Assembly: GCF_001552135.1 (NCBI RefSeq)
Contig: NZ_BCQP01000012.1
Location: 62,001-126,000, forward strand
Direction of reading: 5' to 3'
DNA: 64,000 nt
DNA from: Actinomadura chibensis NBRC 106107
GTDB taxonomy: Bacteria; Actinomycetota; Actinomycetes; Streptosporangiales; Streptosporangiaceae
Under the pieces are notes generated by a model. That model saw only the letters and a list, made by a program, of their open reading frames with translations. It did not search any database and was not told the origin of the DNA. This document shows, piece after piece, positions 7,575 to 16,812 of the stretch. Every line of letters starts with the position of its first letter. The first letter of the stretch is position 1. The position numbers were made by a program, and so were the translations under genes.

Positions 7575-8713
7575 CGGGCCGCGAACAGGCGGACGGCCTG
7601 CTCGGCGACCGCCGCGAGCAGCGGCGCGGCCTCGGCCTTCAGCTCGGCCAGCGCGCGGGGGCCGTCGGCGAGGCTGAACGCGGCGGTGAGGCCGAGCGCG
7701 TGCAGGCCGTCCAGGGGCCCGGCGACGCCGCCCGCCAGCGCGACGCACGGGATCCCGCGCTCCTTCGCGAGGGCGGCGACGGCCGAGACGACCTTGCCCG
7801 CCGCGCTCTGCGCGTCCACCCGCCCCTCGCCGGTGATCACCAGGTCGGCGCCGGCCAGCGCGGCCGGGAGCCCGACCGCGTCCGCGACCAGCGCCGCGCC
7901 GTCCGCGGGCACGGCGCCGAGCAGCCCGGCGAGCCCGCCGCACGCGCCGCCCGCCGCGCCCGCGCCGGGCAGGTCGTGCACGCGGACGCCGGTGTGCGCG
8001 GCGACGACGTCGGCGAACACGGCGAGGGCGGCGTCCAGCTCGCGCACCTGCGCCGGGGACGCGCCCTTCTGCGGGCCGAACACGGCGGCGGCGCCGTCCG
8101 GGCCGACGAGCGGGTTGGTCACGTCGCACGCCACCCGGAACCGCGCGGCGCGCACCGCCGCCGGGACGCCCGAGCCGTCGATCCGCGCGAGCCGGGCCAG
8201 CGCCGCGCCGCCCGGCGGCAGCTCGGCGCCGGAGGCGTCCAGGAAGCGGAAGCCGAGCGCGCGCAGCAGCCCGGCGCCGCCGTCGGTGCTCGCGCTGCCG
8301 CCGACGCAGACGAGGACGTCGCGGGCGCCGCGCCGCACCGCGTCCGCGATCAGCTCGCCCGTGCCCGCGCTGCCGGAGCTCAGCGGGTCGGGCGGGAGGT
8401 CCTCCACGAGCGGCAGCCCGGACGCGGCGGCCAGCTCCACCACCGCCGACCCGTCGTCGCCGGACAGCGCGTACCGCGCGTCGACCGGGCGCCCTGCCGG
8501 GTCCGTCGCGCGGACCTCGACCGCCACGGAGCCCGCGCGGGCGCGGAGGAAGCAGTCGAGCGTGCCCTCGCCGCCGTCCGCCATCGGCACGGCGGCGACG
8601 TCGGCGCCGGGCACGGCGCGCAGGACGCCCGCCTCGACGGCCGCGCACACCTCGGGCGCGGACACGCTCCCCTTGAACGAGTCGGGTGCGACGACGACGC
8701 GCGGGCCGGTCAC
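7571..8713 (-). CDS. Glycerate kinase (GarK/GlxK type)
   Basis: A 380-residue protein begins VVVAPDSFKGSVSAPEVC, the N-terminal glycerate kinase type I signature. It continues with MADGGEGTLDCF, a conserved GGSASTDGGAG loop and the C-terminal GEGRVDAQSAAGKV. It phosphorylates D-glycerate with ATP to 2- or 3-phosphoglycerate. The GTG start overlaps the stop of the upstream gene (GTGA at 8710-8713), placing it last in a coupled unit behind an LD-carboxypeptidase and an unknown protein. Length is normal for the family. Confidence 0.95.
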   Translation of the reverse strand: MTGPRVVVAPDSFKGSVSAPEVCAAVEAGVLRAVPGADVAAVPMADGGEGTLDCFLRARAGSVAVEVRATDPAGRPVDARYALSGDDGSAVVELAAASGLPLVEDLPPDPLSSGSAGTGELIADAVRRGARDVLVCVGGSASTDGGAGLLRALGFRFLDASGAELPPGGAALARLARIDGSGVPAAVRAARFRVACDVTNPLVGPDGAAAVFGPQKGASPAQVRELDAALAVFADVVAAHTGVRVHDLPGAGAAGGACGGLAGLLGAVPADGAALVADAVGLPAALAGADLVITGEGRVDAQSAAGKVVSAVAALAKERGIPCVALAGGVAGPLDGLHALGLTAAFSLADGPRALAELKAEAAPLLAAVAEQAVRLFAAR

Positions 8714-9621
8714 CGTTCGGCCGTCAGGGTGCCGAGCATGGCGGTGAACTCCTCCGGCAGCACGAGCGTCGAGCCCTCGTAGCGGGTCTCCAGGTAGGTC
8801 AGCTCGCCGGCGCGCCACCAGTACAGGTGCGGGCTGAGCGACCCCGGCCCCTCCTCGTACGCGCGGTGCGCCTGGGCCTGCAGCTCGGTGGCGGCGGCGA
8901 CGGCCGTCCGGTGGCGACCCCGCACGCCGCCCTCGGCGACGCGGAGCGGGTGGGCGACGATCAGGCTGCGGTTCGGCGCGATGACGAGCGCGCCGTGCGG
9001 GCCGATCTGGAGGTACTCCTCCAGCCAGGCCAGGTGCGTCGCGACATAGAACGTCCAGCCGTGCAGGACGGAGACGCGGACGCCGCCGAGGTCCTGCTCG
9101 TCCACCTGGAGGGGCCCGTCGGCGCGGACGTTCGCGCGCCCGAGCATGAACAGCGCGTCGCCGGACACCGGCCAGCCGTTCATGTCCATGGTGGAGACCG
9201 TCCGTACCGACGTCGGCGTGTCGACGACCACGACCTCGATCAGGCCGGGCGCGAACGGCCGGGACGCGAGCCCGCCGTTGTCGGCCTCGTCGGGGTAGAT
9301 GCGGGTGCGCAGCAGGTGCTGGGCGAGGTCGAAGTCGTCGAGGTCGAGCGGCTCCTCCATCGACGTGACGATCGTCGTGACGTAGTCGGACACCACGGCG
9401 GGCCAGTCGGTGGGCGGCACGAGGCGGGCGAGCTGCCGCACGTCGCGCATGTTCACGGGCAGCCGGCGGGCGGTGATCGGCAGCCGGCGCGGATCCTCCA
9501 GCATCACGATCTCGCCGGGACATCGGCGGCAGGTGTAGCCGAGGCTCTCGGCCACCAGCACGAGGAGTGAGTCGAGGGTGCCGTCGTCCGAAGGGACGGG
9601 GCGGGCGTGGCGGCCGCTCAT
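8710..9621 (-). CDS. Conserved protein of unknown function with an N-terminal CxxC
   Basis: I do not recognise this 303-residue protein. It has a CxxC pair (Cys31 and Cys34 in YTCRRCPGE), no signal peptide and no membrane helix. It looks like a mixed alpha/beta soluble protein with several hydrophobic strands (EVVVVDTPTSVRTVS, GALVIAPNRSLIVAHPL). It overlaps LD-carboxypeptidase upstream by 4 bases and glycerate kinase downstream by 4 bases, so all three are likely made together. A metal- or redox-active role for the CxxC is possible but unproven. Confidence 0.75.
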   Translation of the reverse strand: MSGRHARPVPSDDGTLDSLLVLVAESLGYTCRRCPGEIVMLEDPRRLPITARRLPVNMRDVRQLARLVPPTDWPAVVSDYVTTIVTSMEEPLDLDDFDLAQHLLRTRIYPDEADNGGLASRPFAPGLIEVVVVDTPTSVRTVSTMDMNGWPVSGDALFMLGRANVRADGPLQVDEQDLGGVRVSVLHGWTFYVATHLAWLEEYLQIGPHGALVIAPNRSLIVAHPLRVAEGGVRGRHRTAVAAATELQAQAHRAYEEGPGSLSPHLYWWRAGELTYLETRYEGSTLVLPEEFTAMLGTLTAER

Positions 9622-10748
9622 CGCGCGCCTCCCGGGAGCGTTTGGAGGGTGAGCGCGCCGGCGTCCGGCACGGCGGGGGCGTCCTGCGTCGGGGTGTCGT
9701 GCGGGTCCGGGGCGGCGGCGACGTCCAGGACGGCGGGCGCGCCGAGCTCCAGCGTGCGCTGGCGCGGTCCATGCCCCGCGGGCACGCCCGCGAGGATCGG
9801 GGCGCCGAGCGGCCCGAGCCGCGCGGCGAAGACGGAGTCGAGCTCGGCGGGGTCGCCGCAGTCGCGCCACGAGCCGAGCGCGAACCCGGCGGCGCCGTCG
9901 AGCCAGCCCGCCTGGAGGAGCTGGACGAGCATCCGGTCGATCCGGTAGGGGGCCTCGGTGACGTCCTCCAGGAAGACGACGCGCCCCCTGGCGGGCGGCG
10001 GGGCGTACGGGGTGCCGAGCAGCGCGGTGAGGAGCGAGAGGGTGCCGCCGGTCAGCGGGCCCTCGGCGCGCCCCGGCCGCAGGGCGCGCGTGCCGGGCAG
10101 CGAGACGGGGCCGCCGAACAGGGCGGCGCGCAGGCCGTCCAGCCGCTCGTCGGGCGCGCCGTCCGCGGCGGCGGGGGCGAGGTCGGCGAGGACGCCCGCG
10201 GGCATCGGCCCGAAGGACGTGGTGACGCCGAGGCGCGCCCCGAACGCCGCGTGCAGCGCGGTGATGTCGCTGGACCCGTGCAGGATCTTCGGCCCGCGGC
10301 CGGACGGCGCGCCGGTCGCGGCGCGCAGCGCGTCCCAGTCGAGGAGGTCGAGAACACGGGTCGCGCCGTACCCGCCGCGCGCGCAGACCACCGCGCGGAC
10401 GCGCGGGTCGCACCAGGCTTCCTGCAGGTCGGCGGCCCGGTCGGCGTCGCTTCCGGCGAGCCGGTGCCAGTCGTCGCGGACGCGTCCGGGCGCGCCGAGG
10501 TTGACACGGTCCAGCGCGTGCTTGCCGACGACGGCGTCAAGGCCGAGGTCGCGCAGCACCGCGCAGCCCGCCTCAAGCCGGGCGGGCTCGGCGGGTCCGC
10601 TCGGCGCGACCACGGCGACCCGGTCGCCGCGCCGCAACCGCCCGTACCTGCGGCGCTCCGGCGTGCACGGCGGACCGCCCGGCGGCCGGGCGGCGGACGC
10701 GTCAGGCGGCTCCTCGGCCGCCTCCGCGCGGGCGCCCCCGCTGTTCAA
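9618..10748 (-). CDS. LD-carboxypeptidase, peptidase family S66 (MccF-like)
   Basis: About 376 residues. The S66 triad is visible: nucleophile Ser in GSSDITALH, Glu in VVFLEDVTEAPYRIDR and His in GVPAGHGPRQ. RGGYGATRVLDLLDW is the conserved N-domain motif. Family members cleave L,D-peptide bonds in murein tripeptide-D-Ala or, as MccF, inactivate peptide-nucleotide antibiotics. TTG 10748 is preferred because GAGGAGGG lies 6 bases upstream; GTG 10766 is the in-frame alternative. The first 45 residues are Pro/Ala-rich and not conserved. No signal peptide is visible, so it should be cytoplasmic. It overlaps the next gene by ATGA. Confidence 0.88.
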   Translation of the reverse strand: MNSGGARAEAAEEPPDASAARPPGGPPCTPERRRYGRLRRGDRVAVVAPSGPAEPARLEAGCAVLRDLGLDAVVGKHALDRVNLGAPGRVRDDWHRLAGSDADRAADLQEAWCDPRVRAVVCARGGYGATRVLDLLDWDALRAATGAPSGRGPKILHGSSDITALHAAFGARLGVTTSFGPMPAGVLADLAPAAADGAPDERLDGLRAALFGGPVSLPGTRALRPGRAEGPLTGGTLSLLTALLGTPYAPPPARGRVVFLEDVTEAPYRIDRMLVQLLQAGWLDGAAGFALGSWRDCGDPAELDSVFAARLGPLGAPILAGVPAGHGPRQRTLELGAPAVLDVAAAPDPHDTPTQDAPAVPDAGALTLQTLPGGAR

Positions 10749-10845
10749 CCCGATCCCTCCTCGCACCGCGACGGATAGAGCTTGTCAGGATCCGGACGCC
10801 AGCGGAAGGGGCGTCCGGTCACGACCCGCCAACAGATCATCTCCG

Positions 10846-11613
10846 TCATCTCCCGGCGCCGAGCGCGAGCCCGGCGAGCCGGGGCAGCGTCTCGCCGATC
10901 GGCCTGCGCAGGACCGCGTCGGCGATCCCGTCGTAGGGGGTCTCCTCCGCGTTGACGATCACCAGCCGGGCGCCGTGGTCGACCGCCTCCAGGCACAGCC
11001 CGGCGGCGGGCTGGACGGTCAGCGACGTCCCCACCGCGAGGAACAGGTCGCACTCGCGGGACGCGGTGATCGCCGCGTCGAGGACGTCCTGGTCGAGCGC
11101 CTGCCCGAAGGAGATCGTCGCGGACTTCTGGACGCCGCCGCACTCGGCGCAGGGCGGGTCGTCCTCCCCGGCGGCGACCCGCGCGAGGATCTCCGGCATG
11201 GGCGTGCGCAGGCCGCAGGACAGGCACGCCGCCTCTCGCACCGAGCCGTGGATCTCGATGACCTTGGCGTCCGACGACCCGGCGCGCTGGTGCAGGCCGT
11301 CGATGTTCTGGGTGATCAGGGCGCGCAGCCGCCCGGCCCGCTCCAGCTCGGCGAGCGCCGCGTGCGCGGCGTTGGGCTCGGCCTTCCAGACCGGGTCGTC
11401 GAGCCTGGCCCGCCAGGCGCGACGCCGGACCTCGGGGTCGGCCACGTAGGAGCCGATCGTGGACATCGCCTCCGCCGCCGGGTCCTTCGTCCAGACGCCA
11501 CGCGGGCCCCGGAAGTCGGGGATTCCGCTGTCGGTGGAGATCCCGGCTCCGGTGAGGACGGTGATCGCCGCCGCCCGGGGCAGGAACTCGGCTAGCGTCT
11601 GGGGAGCCTCCAC
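10846..11613 (-). CDS. Sir2-family NAD-dependent protein deacetylase
   Basis: A 255-residue sirtuin. The NAD site is LTGAGISTDSGIPDFRG at about residues 17-33. The catalytic motif is TQNIDGLHQRAG with a following HGSV. Two Cys pairs (CLSC and CAEC) form the structural zinc site, and GTSLTVQPAAGL and VIVNAEETP complete the Rossmann fold. It removes acyl groups from protein lysines using NAD+ and probably tunes acetyl-CoA synthetases or other enzymes. GTG 11613 is chosen because a -10-like element lies 7 bases upstream and homology begins there. Confidence 0.93.
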   Translation of the reverse strand: MEAPQTLAEFLPRAAAITVLTGAGISTDSGIPDFRGPRGVWTKDPAAEAMSTIGSYVADPEVRRRAWRARLDDPVWKAEPNAAHAALAELERAGRLRALITQNIDGLHQRAGSSDAKVIEIHGSVREAACLSCGLRTPMPEILARVAAGEDDPPCAECGGVQKSATISFGQALDQDVLDAAITASRECDLFLAVGTSLTVQPAAGLCLEAVDHGARLVIVNAEETPYDGIADAVLRRPIGETLPRLAGLALGAGR

Positions 11614-11620
11614 CCGCCCT

Positions 11621-11626
11621 ATGGTA
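11621..11626 (-). promoter_or_regulatory. -10 element TACCAT for a leaderless sirtuin transcript
   Basis: On the minus strand TACCAT is followed by 7 bases and GTG at 11613, the leaderless layout. A 14-bp perfect palindrome (GGCGGGGCCCCGCC, 11633-11646) lies just upstream. Confidence 0.45.
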
Positions 11627-11720
11627 GATCCAGGCGGGGCCCCGCCCGGACTCCACCGAGGCCCGCCCGGAGCGTCGCGGGCCGGAGCAGCCCTCAAAAG
11701 GTGACAAACTTGGGCCCGGT

Positions 11721-12650
11721 ATGAGTTCGACGCCGCACATCCTGGTGGTCAACGGCACCAAGGTCCGCCGCCCGGTGTTCATCCTCGGCGCTCCGCACTC
11801 GGGTGTGGAGCCGCTGGCCCGTGCGGTGAAACGGTCGCCGGGCTTCCACCTCACGACCGGCCGGCACGGCGTGCTGCGGGTCACCTACGCGTTCGCCCGG
11901 CAGCCGGCGATCGCGTCCGAGCGCGGGAAGGGCGCGGCCCGGGTGCTGCGGGACGCGTGCGCCGAGGCGTGGCTCGTGTCCGCGCGGGCGTGCGCCCAGT
12001 GCCCGGACGAGTGCCGCGACATGGCCGGGCTCGCCTCGCCCGGCGAACCCGCCGGGCCGTGCGTCGACCCCGGGCGCATCACCCGGTTCGCCGACGCCTC
12101 CCCCGACCTGATCTACAGCGCGGACGTGCTGCTCGACGCCTTCCCGGACGCGCAGCTCGTCCAGGTGATCCGGGACGGCCGGGACGCGGTCGCCGACATG
12201 CTGGCCGACGAGCGCTGCCTCGCCTGGTTCAAGCCGGGCCTCGCCAACCTCGACACAGTGTTCCCGAACCCCTTCCTGGGCGTCGAGGACCACACCGAGC
12301 GGAGCCGGTGGCCGGCCGCCGCGCCCGCGGTCAAGTGCGCGCTGCGCTGGCGCGGGTCGGTGCGGCTCAGCGCGCGGCTGCGCCTCCAGGTCCCGGCCGA
12401 GCAGCTGCTCACCGTCCGCTACGAGGACCTCGTCGCCGCGCCGCGCCGGGTCGCCGCCGACCTGTCGGAGTACCTCGACGCGCCGATCCCGCGGACCGTC
12501 CTCTCGGGGCTCGTCCCCGCCGGGACCAGGGACGACGGCGGCGTCGGAGCCTGGCGCGAGCGGCTGACCCCGCGGCAGCTCGGCCAGGTCGAGAAGGTCG
12601 CCGGGACCGAGCTGCGGCGGCTCGGCTACCGCCTCGGCTCCGACCGCTGA
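11721..12650 (+). CDS. Sulfotransferase-family protein with an inserted cysteine cluster
   Basis: A 309-residue protein with the PAPS-sulfotransferase fold. The 5'-phosphosulfate loop is modified to FILGAPHSGVEPL (usually GxPRSGTT). The 3'-phosphate region is LVQVIRDGRDAVADM, and the later VRYEDLVAAP motif is typical. The loop has lost the usual Arg and the Thr pair, so activity is uncertain. Residues 91-98 hold C-x2-C-x3-C (ACAQCPDEC), which is not a usual feature and could bind metal. It transcribes away from the sirtuin and is followed by a convergent ABC exporter. Confidence 0.75.
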   Translation: MSSTPHILVVNGTKVRRPVFILGAPHSGVEPLARAVKRSPGFHLTTGRHGVLRVTYAFARQPAIASERGKGAARVLRDACAEAWLVSARACAQCPDECRDMAGLASPGEPAGPCVDPGRITRFADASPDLIYSADVLLDAFPDAQLVQVIRDGRDAVADMLADERCLAWFKPGLANLDTVFPNPFLGVEDHTERSRWPAAAPAVKCALRWRGSVRLSARLRLQVPAEQLLTVRYEDLVAAPRRVAADLSEYLDAPIPRTVLSGLVPAGTRDDGGVGAWRERLTPRQLGQVEKVAGTELRRLGYRLGSDR

Positions 12651-12671
12651 CCCTCGGGCCGCCCTTCCCGG

Positions 12672-14657
12672 CTACTCCGCGCCGAGCGGCTCGGTCCGGC
12701 GCTCCTCGTCGCGCTGGTGCGCGAACTGGGTGCGGTACAGCTCGGCGTAGAGGCCGCCTTCGAGCAGCAGCTCCTCGTGCCGCCCGCGCTCGGCGACCCG
12801 GCCCTCGTCGATCACGAGGATCTGGTCGGCCTCCCGGATCGTGGACAGCCGGTGCGCGATGACGAGGGACGTCCGCCCGGCGAGGGCGGTGCGCAGCGCC
12901 CGCTGGACGGCCGCCTCCGACTCCGAGTCGAGGTGCGCGGTGGCCTCGTCCAGGACGACCACCGACGGCGCCTTGAGCAGCAGCCGCGCGATCGCGAGCC
13001 GCTGCTTCTCGCCGCCGGACAGCCGGTAGCCGCGGTCGCCGACGACGGTGTCGAGGCCCTCGGGCATGTCCGCGACCAGCGCCCCGACCTGCGCCGCCTC
13101 CAGCGCGGCGAGGATCTCCTCGTCGGAGGCGTCCGGGCGGGCGTAGCGCATGTTCTCCCTGATCGTGTCGTGGAAGAGGTGCGCGTCCTGGCTGACGACG
13201 CCGATCTCGGCGCGCAGCGACTCCAGCGTCACGTCGCGGACGTCGGCGCCGCCGATCCGGACCGCGCCGCCGGACACGTCGTACAGCCGCGACACGAGGT
13301 GCGTGATCGTCGACTTGCCCGCGCCGGACGGCCCGACCAGCGCGACGAGCTGGCCCGGCGCGGCGGTGAAGTCGACGTCGTGCAGGACCTCGCGGCCCGG
13401 CGCGGTGTCGGTGCGCGCGATCGACTCCAGCGAGGCGAGCGACACCTCCTCGGCGGACGGGTAGGCGAACCGGACGTGGCCGAACTCGATCGACGGCGCC
13501 TTCGGCGGCGACGGCGACACCGACTTCGACAGGGCGGGCGCGGTGGACGCGGCGGGCGCGGTGGACGCGCGGGCCTCGGCGAGCGGGCGGGCGTCCTCGC
13601 GGTCGCGGATCAGCGGCTTGAGGTCGAGCACCTCGAACACGCGGTCGAAGCTGACGAGCGCCGTCATCACGTCGACGTGGACGTTCGACAGCGCGGTGAG
13701 CGGCCCGTACATCCTGGTCAGCAGGGTCGCGAGCGCGACGAGCGTGCCGAGTTCGAAGGTGCCGCCGACGACCAGGGAGCCGCCGACGCCGTAGACCATG
13801 GCGGTGGCGAGGGCCGCGACGAGCGTCAGCGCGGTGAAGAACACCCGGCCGTACATGGCGGCGACGACGCCGATGTCGCGGACGCGGGCGGCGCGCCCGG
13901 AGAAGTTCTCCTCCTCCTCGGCCGGCCGCCCGTACAGCTTGGCCAGCATCGCGCCGGCCACGTTGAACCGCTCGGTCATGAGCGAGCCCATCTCGGCGTC
14001 CAGCACCATCTGCTCGCGGCTGACCCGCTGCAGCCGTTTGCCGACCCACTTGGCCGGCAGGACGAAGACCGGGAGCAGCAGCAGCGCGATCAGCGTGACC
14101 TGCCAGGACAGGATCATCATGGTGATCAGCACCACGACCAGGCTGATCACGTTCGACACCACCGACGACAGGGTGGTGGTGATCGCCCGCTGCGCGCCGA
14201 TCACGTCGTTGTTCAGGCGGCTGACGAGGGAGCCGGTCTGGGCGCGCATGAAGAACGCGACGGGCTGCCGCTGGACGTGCGCGAACACCTGGCTGCGCAG
14301 GTCGTAGATCAGCCCCTCGCCGATGCGCGCGGAGTACCAGCGCTGCCCGAGGCCGAGCACGGCCTCGACGAGGGCGAGCCCGGCGACGGCGACCGCGAGC
14401 CAGACCACGACGTCCTGCCGCCCCGGCACGATGCCGCGGTCGATGATCCCCTTCAGCAGCAGCGGGTTGGCGACGACGATCAGCGCGGACACCGAGTTCA
14501 GCGCGAGGAACAGCACAAGCTCGCGGACGTAGGGCCGGGCGTACCCCGCGATCCGCCCGACCGTGCCGGGCTTCAGCCTCTGCTGGGTGACGGAGCTGTC
14601 CCGGCGGAACGAGGCCATCACCTGCCAGCCGTTGCCCGGCGTTCCCGGCATTCCCAC
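12672..14657 (-). CDS. ABC exporter, fused permease and ATPase (MsbA/LmrA type)
   Basis: A 661-residue half-transporter. An N-terminal six-helix exporter domain spans about residues 30-330. A linker of Ala/Ser/Pro follows, then a nucleotide-binding domain: Walker A GPSGAGKST near residue 441, a Q-loop, signature LSGGEKQR, Walker B VVVLDEATAHLD and an H-loop (IAHRLS). Two copies would form a drug or lipid exporter. GTG 14657 is chosen because GGAGG lies 5 bases upstream; ATG 14651 is also possible. An in-frame extension to 14723 lacks a ribosome site. The unusually long linker (about residues 350-390) looks disordered. Confidence 0.9.
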   Translation of the reverse strand: MGMPGTPGNGWQVMASFRRDSSVTQQRLKPGTVGRIAGYARPYVRELVLFLALNSVSALIVVANPLLLKGIIDRGIVPGRQDVVVWLAVAVAGLALVEAVLGLGQRWYSARIGEGLIYDLRSQVFAHVQRQPVAFFMRAQTGSLVSRLNNDVIGAQRAITTTLSSVVSNVISLVVVLITMMILSWQVTLIALLLLPVFVLPAKWVGKRLQRVSREQMVLDAEMGSLMTERFNVAGAMLAKLYGRPAEEEENFSGRAARVRDIGVVAAMYGRVFFTALTLVAALATAMVYGVGGSLVVGGTFELGTLVALATLLTRMYGPLTALSNVHVDVMTALVSFDRVFEVLDLKPLIRDREDARPLAEARASTAPAASTAPALSKSVSPSPPKAPSIEFGHVRFAYPSAEEVSLASLESIARTDTAPGREVLHDVDFTAAPGQLVALVGPSGAGKSTITHLVSRLYDVSGGAVRIGGADVRDVTLESLRAEIGVVSQDAHLFHDTIRENMRYARPDASDEEILAALEAAQVGALVADMPEGLDTVVGDRGYRLSGGEKQRLAIARLLLKAPSVVVLDEATAHLDSESEAAVQRALRTALAGRTSLVIAHRLSTIREADQILVIDEGRVAERGRHEELLLEGGLYAELYRTQFAHQRDEERRTEPLGAE

Positions 14658-14705
14658 TAGTGCCTCCGTCGTCTGGTCGGCGTACCGCGCGTCGAGGAGC
14701 CGATG

Positions 14706-14724
14706 ATCAAGCGCGGTAATCAAG
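14706..14724. promoter_or_regulatory. Direct repeat ATCAAG upstream of the ABC exporter
   Basis: ATCAAG occurs at 14706-14711 and 14719-14724, 13 bases apart, inside an AT-rich patch (TACTTGATTACC on the minus strand). This resembles MarR-type operators often placed upstream of exporters. No regulator gene is adjacent. Confidence 0.3.
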
Positions 14725-14800
14725 TAAGCATCTCAGTCGGAGCGGACAACGCGGCCGCGCCCGGCGGGCTTCCCGGCTCCGCTCAGGGCGTAACGACGGC

Positions 14801-14829
14801 TGGACAAGCGGGCCCGCTAGTGCGACTGT
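14801..14829 (+). promoter_or_regulatory. Candidate promoter of the S15 peptidase gene
   Basis: TGGACA (14801-14806), 17 bases, then GACTGT (14824-14829) would start RNA near 14836, upstream of GTG 14870. The spacer contains a perfect palindrome, AGCGGGCCCGCT (14808-14819), a possible operator. Confidence 0.35.
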
Positions 14830-14869
14830 GATCAACACCCTCAAGGCTTCGCACCCCCCAGGAGCCCCA

Positions 14870-16807
14870 GTGACACGACGCCTCACACGGGGCGGCGCAG
14901 GCGCGATCACCCTCGCCGCCGCGCTGCTCGCGCTCACCGCGTTCCCGGCCGGAGCGGCCCTGCCCCCGGCCGCCGCGAAGGCGCCGGGTGGCGCCCCGTC
15001 CCCCCAGGTCACCGTGCGGAACGGCGAGACGCAGCCGGTGTTCTCCCGGGCCGACGCCGTCACCCAGACGGTGATGATCGAGACGACCGCCGACAGCGAC
15101 CGGGACGGCGTCCGGGACCGCGTGCAGATGCGGATCATGCGCCCGAAGGAGACCGAGACCGCCGGGCTCAAGGTCCCGACGATCATGGAGGCGAGCCCGT
15201 ACTGGGCGGGGACGCACAGCGTCCCGAACCACCCGGTCGACATCGGGGACCCGCAGAACCGCGCGCTGAAGCCCGCGCCGCGCAACATGGCCGAGATCTT
15301 CCCCGGCTACTACGACAACTACTTCCTGCCGCGCGGCTACGCGGTCGCGGACCTCGACAGCATCGGGACGGGCGGCTCCACCGGCTGCCCGACGTCCGGG
15401 GACCGCAGCGAGCAGGCGGGCGCGAAGGCCGCCGTGGACTGGCTGAACGGCCGCGCCCGCGGCTGGGCGCCGGACGGCTCGCCGGTGAAGGCGACCTGGT
15501 CCACCGGGAGCGTCGGCATGATCGGCCAGTCCTACAACGGGACGCTGCCGAACATGGCCGCCGCGACCGGCGTCGAGGGGCTGAAGGCGATCGTCCCGAT
15601 CGCCGGGATCTCCAGCTGGTACGACTACTACCGCGCGGGCGGCGGCGTCGTCGCGCCCGGCGGGTTCCAGGGCGAGGACCTGGACGTCCTCGCCAAGATC
15701 GTGCTGACCCGGCAGAACCCCGAGGTCTGCGCCAAGGTCATCGACGAGATCGAGAAGGCGCAGGACCGCGAGACCGGCGACTACGGCGAGGTCTGGGCCC
15801 AGCGCGACTACGTCGGCCAGGCCCGCAAGGTCCGCGCCGCCGTCATGGTCGTGCACGGCGTGAACGACTGGAACGTCAAGGTCAAGAACTCCGTCCAGTG
15901 GTGGAACGCCCTGAAGAAGGCGGGCGTCCCGCGCAAGCTGTGGCTGCACCAGGGCAACCACTCCACGCCGTTCCGCTGGCGCGTCGAGGAGTGGCTGCGG
16001 CAGACGCACCACTGGTTCGACCGCTACCTGTACGGGATCCGCAACGGGATCGAGCGCGAGCCGAAGGTCGACGTCGAGCGCGCGGACGGCACCTGGGAGA
16101 CCGCGTCCGACTGGCCCGTCCCGGGGACGCGGACCGTCCCGGTCAGCCTGAACGCCGGGCCGTCCGGGCAGCCGGGCACGCTCGGCCTCCGGTCCCGGCA
16201 CGGCGCCGCGCAGTCGTTCGTGGACGCGGGCAAGACCCGCACCGCCGAGCAGCTCCTCGCCAACGAGAACCAGGCCGACCCCAACCGGCTCGCGTACCTG
16301 ACGGGGCCGCTGGAGAAGCCGGTCCGGGTGGACGGCATCCCGTCCGCGTCGATCCAGGCGTCGCTGGACGGGCAGTCGCCCTTCCTGACCGCCCTGCTGG
16401 TCGACTACGGGACCGACACCCGTCCGACGGGCGCCCGCGACAACACCGACCAGCAGGTCTGCTTCGGGCAGAGCGTTGAGGGCGACCCCGGCTGCACGAT
16501 CCGGCAGACGCTGCGGACCGAGACGGCCCCCTTCAAGATCATCACGCGGGGCTGGCTGGACGCCCGCAACCGTCACGACTTCGCCCGCACCGAGCCGATC
16601 AAGCCGGGCAAGACGTACACGTTCAAGTGGGACTTCGTGCCCACCGACTACGTCGTGAAGGCCGGTCACCGGCTCGGCGTGATCCTCCTGTCCACCGACT
16701 ACGACTACACGCTGCGCTACCCGGCCGGGACCAAGGTCACCGTCCGTCCGGGGGTCAGCAAGGTGCTGCTCCCGCTCGCGCGGGGCGGCCGCGAGTCGCT
16801 CGGGTAG
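14870..16807 (+). CDS. Secreted Xaa-Pro dipeptidyl-peptidase/CocE-like hydrolase (S15)
   Basis: A 645-residue exported serine hydrolase. GTG 14870 has AGGAG 5 bases upstream and starts a classical Sec signal: basic VTRRLTR, a hydrophobic core, and a likely cut after FPAGA near residue 25. The alpha/beta hydrolase core has nucleophile Ser221 in GQSYNG, an acid in VHGVNDWN and a His in HQGNHSTP. The C-terminal jelly-roll domain (about residues 400-645) is the PepX C-domain. Substrates could be proline-containing peptides or esters. It is cotranscribed with nothing visible; a strong hairpin follows the stop. Confidence 0.9.
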   Translation: MTRRLTRGGAGAITLAAALLALTAFPAGAALPPAAAKAPGGAPSPQVTVRNGETQPVFSRADAVTQTVMIETTADSDRDGVRDRVQMRIMRPKETETAGLKVPTIMEASPYWAGTHSVPNHPVDIGDPQNRALKPAPRNMAEIFPGYYDNYFLPRGYAVADLDSIGTGGSTGCPTSGDRSEQAGAKAAVDWLNGRARGWAPDGSPVKATWSTGSVGMIGQSYNGTLPNMAAATGVEGLKAIVPIAGISSWYDYYRAGGGVVAPGGFQGEDLDVLAKIVLTRQNPEVCAKVIDEIEKAQDRETGDYGEVWAQRDYVGQARKVRAAVMVVHGVNDWNVKVKNSVQWWNALKKAGVPRKLWLHQGNHSTPFRWRVEEWLRQTHHWFDRYLYGIRNGIEREPKVDVERADGTWETASDWPVPGTRTVPVSLNAGPSGQPGTLGLRSRHGAAQSFVDAGKTRTAEQLLANENQADPNRLAYLTGPLEKPVRVDGIPSASIQASLDGQSPFLTALLVDYGTDTRPTGARDNTDQQVCFGQSVEGDPGCTIRQTLRTETAPFKIITRGWLDARNRHDFARTEPIKPGKTYTFKWDFVPTDYVVKAGHRLGVILLSTDYDYTLRYPAGTKVTVRPGVSKVLLPLARGGRESLG

Positions 16808-16812
16808 GCCGG

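Noticed and set aside
14828..14869. Upstream GTG start for the S15 peptidase
   Set aside because: It would overlap the likely -10 element and add residues before a good signal peptide; GTG 14870 has AGGAG at 5 bases.
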